Source of the DNA: Oscillospiraceae bacterium | GTDB lineage: Bacteria > Bacillota > Clostridia > Oscillospirales > Oscillospiraceae | Assembly (NCBI GenBank): GCA_029065305.1 | Contig: JAIEIQ010000368.1 | Location: forward strand, 1-6,483 | DNA: 6,483 nucleotides | Direction: 5' to 3' | Shown: piece after piece, positions 1 to 4,674 of the stretch | Position numbering within the stretch: position 1 is the first letter of the stretch | Layout: each line of letters starts with the position of its first letter | Program-made: the position numbers and the translations under genes | Notes under the pieces: generated by a model | What the model saw: only the letters and a program-made list of their open reading frames with translations | What the model was told of the DNA's origin: nothing | Databases searched by the model: none

Positions 1-154
1 CCAGATAGCCGATCCCCGTCTCCGCCATGGACGGCTGGCACATCCGCAGTCCGGCGAAGAACCCGACCCCCAGCCCCACGATAGCCAGAATCGCCAGATA
101 CCGGCCCAAGCTCTGGCGGATCTCCCGCAGGGAGGAGCGGTAGATGGCCCTCAC
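1..154 (-). CDS. FtsX-like ABC transporter permease, N-terminal part (cut by window edge)
   Basis: Only the first 51 codons are in the window; the gene runs off the left edge. It starts at GTG (154-152), whose bases overlap the TGA stop of the ATPase gene as GTGA, so the two are almost certainly co-transcribed and translationally coupled. The visible protein begins [19 protein letters not shown], a basic amphipathic stretch, then a hydrophobic segment at about residues 19-35 (LAILAIVGLGVGFFAGL), which is the first membrane helix. The pattern of a basic start, then SLGRYLAILAIVGLGVGFFAG and a following extracytoplasmic segment, is typical of the large FtsX-like permeases of Firmicutes, which pair with MacB/LolD-type ATPases and often exceed 1000 residues. 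The substrate cannot be told. The family call is good; full length and intactness are unknown. Confidence 0.85.
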   Translation of the reverse strand, partial: MRAIYRSSLREIRQSLGRYLAILAIVGLGVGFFAGLRMCQPSMAETGIGYL

Positions 155-855
155 CACTCAATCTCCTCTACGGGAACCGGCGCGGGGTTCACCGCCTGGC
201 TGACCACGGTGCCGTTTTTCACCTGCACCACCCGGTCCGCCATGGCGGTGAGGGCGCTGTTGTGGGTGATGATAACCACGGTCATGCCCTTTTGGCGGCT
301 CATGTCCTGGAGGAGCTTCAGGATCGCCTTGCCGGTGTTGTAGTCCAGGGCCCCGGTGGGCTCGTCGCACAGGAGGAGCTGGGGGTTTTTGGCAAGGGCC
401 CGGGCGATGGCAACCCGCTGCTGCTCGCCGCCGGAGAGCTGGGCCGGGAAGTTGGACATCCGGTGCTCCAGCCCTACGGAGCGCAGAACCTGGGCCGCGT
501 CCAGGGGATCCCGGCAGATCTGGGCCGCCAGCTCCACGTTCTCCAGGGCGGTGAGGTTGGGGACCAGGTTGTAGAACTGAAAGACAAAGCCGATATCGTG
601 GCGGCGGTAGGCGGTCAGGCGCTTGGCGCTGTAGGCGGAGACCTCCTCCTCCCCCAGGTAGACGGCCCCCTCCGTCAGGGTGTCCATCCCCCCCAGAATG
701 TTCAGAAGCGTGGTTTTTCCCGCGCCGCTGGGGCCCACGATGACGCACAGCTCCCCACGCTCCACCGAAAAGGAGGCGTCGTGGAGGGCTTCAATCTGGA
801 CCTCTCCCATCTGGTAGACCTTTTTCACCTGCTCAAAGCGTACAAAAGCGCCCAT
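151..855 (-). CDS. ABC transporter ATP-binding protein, MacB/LolD type
   Basis: A 234-residue cytoplasmic ATPase that would power the FtsX-like permease encoded next to it. The nucleotide-binding domain is complete. It has Walker [10 protein letters not shown] at 41-49, Q-loop Q93 in [19 protein letters not shown], signature [15 protein letters not shown] at 140-154, Walker [13 protein letters not shown] at 160-171, and the switch histidine H198 in ITHN. The FQ-FYNL-P-LTA-ENV pattern and DEPTGALD are typical of the MacB/LolD/FtsE branch, whose members drive extrusion or mechanotransmission by permeases with large outer domains rather than import. The ATG at 855 is chosen because the domain begins directly after it ([14 protein letters not shown]). 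GGAGGAG lies 13 bases upstream, which is rather far, and a weaker AAGG lies 8 bases upstream. The open frame continues upstream antisense to the aminopeptidase gene, but that is a GC-rich artefact. The stop overlaps the permease start. A promoter and an SD-covering hairpin lie in the leader (see those entries). Confidence 0.95.
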   Translation of the reverse strand: MGAFVRFEQVKKVYQMGEVQIEALHDASFSVERGELCVIVGPSGAGKTTLLNILGGMDTLTEGAVYLGEEEVSAYSAKRLTAYRRHDIGFVFQFYNLVPNLTALENVELAAQICRDPLDAAQVLRSVGLEHRMSNFPAQLSGGEQQRVAIARALAKNPQLLLCDEPTGALDYNTGKAILKLLQDMSRQKGMTVVIITHNSALTAMADRVVQVKNGTVVSQAVNPAPVPVEEIEW

Positions 856-870
856 TCCATCACCCTTGCT

Positions 871-888
871 CCTCCGGACCGCCGGAGG
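871..888 (-). promoter_or_regulatory. Leader hairpin covering the ABC ATPase ribosome binding site
   Basis: The arms CCTCCGG and CCGGAGG form a perfect 7-bp stem with the 4-base loop CGGT as read on the minus strand. The 3' arm contains five of the seven bases of the GGAGGAG Shine-Dalgarno sequence (plus-strand positions 869-875). With the predicted -10 at 904-899, transcription would start near 892, so the mRNA would begin with a short A run and go straight into this hairpin. Read on the plus strand, the same stem is followed by a T run (889-894) and looks like an intrinsic terminator, but no plus-strand gene precedes it. Masking of translation initiation, or 5'-end mRNA protection, is inferred. 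Confidence 0.55.
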
Positions 889-898
889 TTTTTTCTTT

Positions 899-927
899 AT
901 TATAATATAGCAGGGCGTTTCCCGCAA
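899..927 (-). promoter_or_regulatory. Sigma-A type promoter of the ABC exporter unit
   Basis: On the minus strand a consensus -10 TATAAT (904-899) lies exactly 17 bases after a -35 TTGCGG (927-922), which matches TTGACA in three of six positions. The predicted start is near 892, giving a leader of about 37 bases before the ATG at 855. The perfect -10 and the standard spacing make this the likely promoter for the ATPase-permease pair. Confidence 0.65.
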
Positions 928-971
928 TGGTGAAATTTCCGTGAATACGCGGCGGGAGGTTCCTTCCAGTA

Positions 972-1000
972 TTGGCAAGGCGGCTGTCGGGAGGTAAAAA
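972..1000 (+). promoter_or_regulatory. Possible second, upstream promoter facing the aminopeptidase gene
   Basis: TTGGCA (972-977, five of six matches to the -35 consensus) is 17 bases from TAAAAA (995-1000, four of six matches to the -10). It lies about 50 bases upstream of the better promoter at 1024-1052. AT runs in a GC-rich region produce such matches by chance, so this is only a candidate. Confidence 0.25.
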
Positions 1001-1023
1001 AATGTTTCCCTCCCCGGAATCGG

Positions 1024-1052
1024 TTGCCTTTTCCCGCCGGGTCTGCTATGAT
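1024..1052 (+). promoter_or_regulatory. Extended -10 promoter of the aminopeptidase gene
   Basis: The -35 TTGCCT (1024-1029) and -10 TATGAT (1047-1052) are separated by 17 bases, and TG at 1044-1045 gives the extended -10 motif TGCTATGAT. Transcription would start near 1059, leaving a short leader of about 25 bases that contains the AAGGAGG ribosome binding site at 1068-1074. This placement excludes the in-frame ATG codons at 1048 and 1051 as starts. Confidence 0.7.
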
Positions 1053-1083
1053 GGGGACAAATCGCGTAAGGAGGCGTTTTTCG

Positions 1084-2436
1084 ATGATCACATTTGCCAA
1101 AGAGATGTCCCCTGACTGGGTCCTGACCTTTGCGGAGGGGGAGGAGAAGGCCCTCGCCGTCCGTCCCGGGGAGGAGGCCCGGACCCTCCGGGTTTCCCTG
1201 GGGCAGGAGCCTGACCTGGAGCTGGTCCGCCGGGCCGCTGCCAGGGCGCTCCGGACCGCAGCCCAGCTGGGCGGCGGCAGCGCCCTGCTCCAGGGCGGCG
1301 AGGTCTATGACCGGCTGGGGGCCGAGGGACTGGGCGCTCTGGTCCAGGGGGCCCGGCTGGCCCAGTACAAGGCCCCCACCTGGGGCGCGGACAAAGGGCC
1401 GGAGGCCATGGCCTGCGCTCTGGAGGCCCCGGAAACCGGGGAGACCCAGGCGGCGGTGGCGGAGGCCAACGTCCTGGCGGACGCCGTCTGCTTCGCCCGG
1501 GATCTGGTGAACACCCCGGCCAGCCACCTCACCCCGGCGGAGCTGGCCCGGCGGGTGGCGGAGGCCGCTGTGGAGGCCGGAGTGGAGACGCAGATTGTGG
1601 AGGAGGACGAGGCCCGGGCCCTGGGGATGGATGCCTTCCTGGCCGTGGGGACCAGCTCCGCCAACCGGCCCCGGCTCATCATCCTGCGCTGGCGGGGCGG
1701 GGAGCCCGGACAGGCCCCCATCGCCCTGGTGGGCAAGGGCGTGACCTTCGACAGCGGCGGGTACAGCCTCAAGCCCGCCTCCTCCATGCGGGAGATGTTT
1801 ACCGACATGGCCGGCGGGGCGGCGGTGGCCGGGGCCATTCTGGCGCTGGCGCGGCAGAAGGCGCCGGTGAATGTGACCGCCCTGATTCCGGCGGTGGAGA
1901 ACCGGATCTCCCCGGACAGCTTCCTCCCCGGGGATGTGATCGGCTCCATGTCCGGCAAGACCATCGAGATCGGCACCACCGACGCCGAGGGCCGCCTCAT
2001 CCTGGCCGACGCCATCACCTATGCCATTGAGAAGGAGGGCGCGGCGAAAGTGGTGGACATCGCCACCCTCACCGGGGCCATTGTCCGGATGCTGGGCTAC
2101 AGCACCGCCGGCGCTATGGCCAACGATGACGCTCTGTACGGGGAGCTCCAGCGCGCCGCCGGACAGGCCGGGGAGCGCTACTGGCGGATGCCGGACTACC
2201 CGGAGTACCGGGAGCTCATCAAGAGCTCCGCCGCGGATCTCTACAACTCCTCCTGGGACGGCTGCGGGGCGATTACCGCCGGGCTGTTCCTGGGGGCCTT
2301 CGCCGGGGAGACGCCCTGGGTCCACCTGGATATCGCCGGCACCGCCCGGGTGAACAAGCCCATCTGGCCCTATCAGAGCAAGGGCGCTACCGGGGCGGGG
2401 GTTACTACACTATACCATCTGTGCAAAAACTGCTGA
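1084..2436 (+). CDS. pepA: Leucyl aminopeptidase, peptidase family M17
   Basis: A 450-residue cytosolic two-metal exopeptidase that removes N-terminal residues from peptides; the family works as a hexamer. The N-terminal regulatory-type domain covers roughly residues 1-130 and the catalytic domain roughly 135-450, opening with RDLVNTPASHLTP. All metal and catalytic positions of E. coli PepA are present with the same spacing: K218 and D223 (VGKGVTFDSGG), K230, D241 (TDMAGGAA), D300 and E302, plus R304 (TDAEGR). The C-terminal WVHLDIAGTA and GATGAG motifs are also typical. The protein is shorter than the E. coli enzyme (about 500 residues), mostly in the N-terminal domain. The usual NTDAEGR motif reads TTDAEGR here (T298). 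The start at 1084 is set by AAGGAGG nine bases upstream; an open extension to 1024 is rejected because it covers the promoter. The acetyltransferase gene follows at 77 bases and probably shares the transcript. Confidence 0.96.
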   Translation: MITFAKEMSPDWVLTFAEGEEKALAVRPGEEARTLRVSLGQEPDLELVRRAAARALRTAAQLGGGSALLQGGEVYDRLGAEGLGALVQGARLAQYKAPTWGADKGPEAMACALEAPETGETQAAVAEANVLADAVCFARDLVNTPASHLTPAELARRVAEAAVEAGVETQIVEEDEARALGMDAFLAVGTSSANRPRLIILRWRGGEPGQAPIALVGKGVTFDSGGYSLKPASSMREMFTDMAGGAAVAGAILALARQKAPVNVTALIPAVENRISPDSFLPGDVIGSMSGKTIEIGTTDAEGRLILADAITYAIEKEGAAKVVDIATLTGAIVRMLGYSTAGAMANDDALYGELQRAAGQAGERYWRMPDYPEYRELIKSSAADLYNSSWDGCGAITAGLFLGAFAGETPWVHLDIAGTARVNKPIWPYQSKGATGAGVTTLYHLCKNC

Positions 2437-2444
2437 CATGGGAA

Positions 2445-2472
2445 GGGGGCGCGGGCGAATGCCCGCGCCCCC
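2445..2472 (+). repeat. Perfect 12-bp inverted repeat after the aminopeptidase gene
   Basis: GGGGGCGCGGGC (2445-2456) and its exact complement (2461-2472) enclose the 4-base loop GAAT, nine bases after the aminopeptidase stop codon. The stem is nearly all G-C and would be very stable. No T run follows on either strand, so it is not a standard intrinsic terminator. A role in protecting the 3' end of the upstream message, or in lowering read-through into the acetyltransferase gene, is possible but inferred. A smaller stem, TGTCCC/GGGACA, follows at 2483-2497, just before the acetyltransferase ribosome binding site. Confidence 0.6.
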
Positions 2473-2513
2473 CAAAAGAGCTTGTCCCGGTGGGACAGAG
2501 AAGGAAGCCAGAG

Positions 2514-2957
2514 ATGAATATACGAAAAGCAGCTGTCCAGGATCTCTCCAGAATCGCTGAGATTCTGGTATTTGTAAAGCGGATCAACTTCCGGCCCATC
2601 TTCCAGAACGACGCCTACTCCTTCGGGGAGCTCCAGGTCCTGTCCGTGGCGGAGGAGTACGGTGCGCCCGATATCCTGCACCATATCTGGGTCTATGACG
2701 ACGGGATCGTCAAGGGGCTCATCCGCGTCGAGGGGGAGGAGATCCGGGAGCTGTACGTGGACTGCTTCTTCCAGAACCAGGGCGTCGGGGCGGCGCTCAT
2801 CGACTTCGCTGTAGAGAAATTTTCCGCGCGGTTCCTGTGGGCGCTGGAGAAGAACACCGGCGCCATCCGCTTCTACGAGCGCCACGGCTTTTTCAGAACC
2901 AGCACGAAAAAATTGGAGGAGGGCACAACGGAGTACCTCGTCCGGCTGGAGCGCTGA
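2514..2957 (+). CDS. GNAT family N-acetyltransferase
   Basis: A 147-residue single-domain protein of the GCN5-related fold, which moves an acetyl group from acetyl-CoA to an amine; the substrate is unknown. It opens MNIRKAAVQDLSRIAEI, the usual first strand and helix. Motif A is at about 79-99 (ELYVDCFFQNQGVGAALIDFA), with the pyrophosphate-binding QNQGVG at 87-92. Motif B is NTGAIRFYERHGF (114-126), and Y121 is in the position of the usual catalytic tyrosine. The length is typical for the family. The ATG at 2514 is chosen because the fold begins there and AAGGAAG (from 2501) lies just upstream. The open frame continues to 2421, but that part runs through the hairpin region and adds no recognisable sequence. 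No promoter was seen in the 77 bases after the aminopeptidase gene, so co-transcription is likely. It converges on the next gene. Confidence 0.9.
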   Translation: MNIRKAAVQDLSRIAEILVFVKRINFRPIFQNDAYSFGELQVLSVAEEYGAPDILHHIWVYDDGIVKGLIRVEGEEIRELYVDCFFQNQGVGAALIDFAVEKFSARFLWALEKNTGAIRFYERHGFFRTSTKKLEEGTTEYLVRLER

Positions 2958-2971
2958 GGAGCGCCGGGCGG

Positions 2972-3655
2972 CTATTGCAGATCCACCAGCCCGTTTTTGC
3001 AGAAGGAGTCAAAATACTGGTAGTAGGGCACCAGGAAATCATACCCCTCTATAAGCGCGTCCACCAGGGCCGGGGAGCAGACCGTCTCGTCGTAGGGCCG
3101 GTCCAGGCCGATGGAGATGTCCTTCTTGTTGTACCAGGGTGTCAGCAGAGGGGAGGGGTCCCCCTTGGGGCGGGCGTAATCCCGGCCCTGGAGCTGGAAG
3201 TCCCCCCGCTTTGCCAGCCGCCGGGCCAGCTTTGCCAGCCGCTGGGGGTTCTCGTCGATGTCCCGGCGCATGGCGGCCATGGTCTGGGCAGTGGCGTTCC
3301 AGAAGCCCACGCCGTAGCTGCACCCCTCCGGGGCGATCTCGAACCAGAATACCGGCTGGCGGCTCCAGATGTCATTCTCCGGCCGGATGGTGAACCAGAG
3401 GTGGTCCTTGTAGGGGCCTCTTCCGTGGAGCCGCCGGGCGTCCCGGTAGATGCGGCAGACGTGGAGGCCCAGCCCCGATGTGAGGCGGGGGTGCTTGTCC
3501 GTAAATCGCTCATAGACCTCCCGGCCCAGGGCCTGGGTGGGCTCGCTGACGTGGCGGAGATAGTCCTCCTTGTGGGCCAGGAACCAGTCCCGGTCGTTGT
3601 TGAAGCGGATGCCCCAGAGAAAATCCACAGTTTGATCGCTGTAGCCGGTGAACAT
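2972..3655 (-). CDS. DUF2461 / TIGR02453 family protein
   Basis: A 227-residue soluble protein with no signal peptide or membrane segment. It matches the DUF2461 (TIGR02453) pattern. An N-terminal FLWGIRFNNDRDWFLAHKEDY (12-32) corresponds to the family's FL..L..NN.R.WF...K..Y motif. RIYRDARRLHGRGPYKDHLW (68-87) corresponds to its RD-R-...PYK motif. FWFEIAPEGCSYGVGFW (103-119) is the aromatic-rich core strand pair. The biochemical role of the family is not known, so none is assigned. The start at 3655 has AAGAGG about 8 bases upstream and a strong promoter beyond it. The gene converges on the acetyltransferase gene with only 14 bases between stop codons and no clear terminator, and diverges from the small membrane protein gene. 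A heptad-coding duplication lies at 139-151 (see the repeat entry). Confidence 0.88.
   Translation of the reverse strand: MFTGYSDQTVDFLWGIRFNNDRDWFLAHKEDYLRHVSEPTQALGREVYERFTDKHPRLTSGLGLHVCRIYRDARRLHGRGPYKDHLWFTIRPENDIWSRQPVFWFEIAPEGCSYGVGFWNATAQTMAAMRRDIDENPQRLAKLARRLAKRGDFQLQGRDYARPKGDPSPLLTPWYNKKDISIGLDRPYDETVCSPALVDALIEGYDFLVPYYQYFDSFCKNGLVDLQ
3208..3242. repeat. Tandem 14-bp repeat, 21-base period, inside the DUF2461 gene
   Basis: GCTTTGCCAGCCGC occurs at 3208-3221 and again at 3229-3242. The 21-base period equals seven codons and encodes the alternating RLAKLARRLAKRG at residues 139-151, an amphipathic basic helix. It is probably a small in-frame duplication within the gene and has no sign of a separate function. 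Confidence 0.7.
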
Positions 3656-3684
3656 AGAAAAGACCTCTTTCTCTCGTTTTCGAT

Positions 3685-3714
3685 ATCATACCCCGTATCT
3701 GCCGGGGATGTCAA
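3685..3714 (-). promoter_or_regulatory. Strong promoter of the DUF2461 gene, with inverted repeat in the spacer
   Basis: On the minus strand a perfect -35 TTGACA (3714-3709) and a -10 TATGAT (3690-3685) are separated by 18 bases. The predicted start is near 3678, about 23 bases before the ATG, and that leader contains the ribosome binding site. The spacer holds a 5-bp inverted repeat CCCCG/CGGGG (3691-3695 and 3703-3707), a position where a regulator could bind; that is inference only. Confidence 0.75.
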
Positions 3715-3743
3715 GATCGCAAAAATAGCGCCCTGGCTGCAGC

Positions 3744-3772
3744 TTGAAGTCGTGAATTGGCCGTGCTATAAT
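3744..3772 (+). promoter_or_regulatory. Strong extended -10 promoter of the small membrane protein gene
   Basis: The -35 TTGAAG (3744-3749) is 17 bases from a perfect -10 TATAAT (3767-3772), preceded by TG at 3764-3765 (TGCTATAAT). Its -35 lies 29 bases from the -35 of the opposite promoter at 3685-3714, so the two are back to back. The leader carries GGAGGAG at 3796-3802. Confidence 0.8.
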
Positions 3773-3808
3773 CAGAGCAGAAAAGCAAAGCTTGTGGAGG
3801 AGCACCTT

Positions 3809-4126
3809 ATGTTACTATATGCTGTTTTGATGTTTGCGGTTTCTGCGCTCTTCATAGTGCTGGGGATTATGATTTATCGTGGTCGAACAGATTTGATACA
3901 CAGCTACCATCAGCGAAATGTGAAAGATAAGGCGTCCTATGGCAGAGCGTTTGGAAAGGCGCTTTTTGCGGTTGCCTGTGCGCCTCTTATCAGCGGCATT
4001 ATTGGATTATTCAGTGATTCGGATCTGCTTGTAATTATCGCCGTTCTTGTCCTGCTGCTTGGCTTTGTTCTGGGATCCTGCCGCATTTTGGCTGTGCAGA
4101 GAACATACAATAAAGGATTGTTTTGA
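3809..4126 (+). CDS. Small three-helix membrane protein, DUF3784-like
   Basis: A 105-residue integral membrane protein. Hydrophobic segments lie at about 2-23 (LLYAVLMFAVSALFIVLGIMIY), 51-68 and 73-94. A basic, polar loop at 24-50 (RGRTDLIHSYHQRNVKDKASYGRAFGK) separates the first two. A helix, then a 'LI-x-Y' stretch with KDK-x-x-Y and a GK before the second helix, is the pattern of DUF3784-like proteins of Firmicutes, which have no known function; this match is by pattern only. The ATG at 3809 is set by GGAGGAG six bases upstream and the strong promoter at 3744-3772. The long open frame upstream is antisense to the DUF2461 gene and is rejected. By hand count the gene is about 45% GC, far below its neighbours, and uses many A/T-ending codons, which suggests a different origin. 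No terminator separates it from the next gene, 47 bases away. Confidence 0.82.
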   Translation: MLLYAVLMFAVSALFIVLGIMIYRGRTDLIHSYHQRNVKDKASYGRAFGKALFAVACAPLISGIIGLFSDSDLLVIIAVLVLLLGFVLGSCRILAVQRTYNKGLF

Positions 4127-4173
4127 CTTTCGATTTGTCGAATAGATATGCATGATCAACAGGAGGTCCCGCT

Positions 4174-4674
4174 ATGCTGATCCGTTCGTTCCAGGGTATT
4201 ACACCGGAAATCCACCCCTCCGCCCGGCTGGCGGAGACCGCCGCTGTCATCGGTGACGTGGCCCTGGAGGAAAACGTCACCGTCTGGTACGGAGCGGTCC
4301 TCCGTGGGGACGTGGGCCCCATCCGGATTGGCCGGGGCAGCAACCTCCAGGACAACTGCGCCGTCCACTGCGCCGTGGGCGTCCCCACAGCCGTCGGGGA
4401 GAACGTCACCGTGGGCCACGGGGCCATCCTCCACAGCTGCACTGTGGGGGACGGGTGCCTTATCGGCATGGGGGCCATCCTTCTGGACGGCTGCGTTATC
4501 GGCGAGGGCTCCGTCATCGCCGCCGGGGCCCTGGTGCCTCCGGGCAAAAGCATCCCGCCCCGGAGCCTTGTCATGGACGTTCCGGGGCGGGTGGTCCGCC
4601 AGGTGACGGAGGAGGAGTGCGCCGCCAATCTGGTCAACGCGCGGCGCTACACGGCGCTGGGGGCGTCACTGTGA
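4174..4674 (+). CDS. Gamma carbonic anhydrase-like hexapeptide-repeat protein
   Basis: A 166-residue left-handed beta-helix protein of the gamma carbonic anhydrase/YrdA/CaiE family, expected to be a trimer with metal sites between subunits. Hexapeptide repeats run from about residue 12 to 125 (for example AVIGDVALEENVTVWYGAVLRGD). The metal-binding histidines are visible as H65 (NCAVHCAVG), H82 and H87 (VGHGAILHSC), with the family's spacing of five between the last two. R44 and D46 of the RGD motif and Q59/D60 correspond to conserved active-site residues of the archaeal enzyme Cam. The long acidic loop of Cam is absent, as in CamH/YrdA-type members, many of which lack proven activity; carbon dioxide hydration is therefore possible, not shown. 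AGGAGGT at 4161-4167 sits six bases before the ATG. A weak TTGACT (4123-4128) with no good -10 lies upstream, so it may be read from the membrane protein promoter. Its end overlaps the end of xdhC by 9 bases. Confidence 0.92.
   Translation: MLIRSFQGITPEIHPSARLAETAAVIGDVALEENVTVWYGAVLRGDVGPIRIGRGSNLQDNCAVHCAVGVPTAVGENVTVGHGAILHSCTVGDGCLIGMGAILLDGCVIGEGSVIAAGALVPPGKSIPPRSLVMDVPGRVVRQVTEEECAANLVNARRYTALGASL

Noticed and set aside
871..898. Plus-strand intrinsic terminator
   Set aside because: The stem and T run fit the shape, but no plus-strand gene precedes it. The overlap with the ATPase ribosome site makes a minus-strand leader element the better reading, although use as a stop for stray transcription is not excluded.
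1024..1083. In-frame upstream extension of the aminopeptidase, including ATG codons at 1048 and 1051
   Set aside because: It covers the -35 and -10 boxes and the ribosome binding site AAGGAGG, which clearly serves the ATG at 1084.
856..2325. Long minus-strand open frame running through the aminopeptidase gene in frame with the ABC ATPase
   Set aside because: It is rich in Gly, Pro, Arg and His with no domain, lies opposite a clear M17 peptidase, and crosses the promoters. It is a GC-driven shadow; the real ATPase starts at 855.
2421..2513. Upstream extension of the acetyltransferase
   Set aside because: It passes through the 12-bp hairpin, adds no family sequence and has no ribosome site of its own; the GNAT fold begins at 2514.
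2837..3808. Long plus-strand extension of the small membrane protein frame
   Set aside because: It runs antisense through the whole DUF2461 gene and through two promoters; the strong ribosome site and promoter fix the start at 3809.
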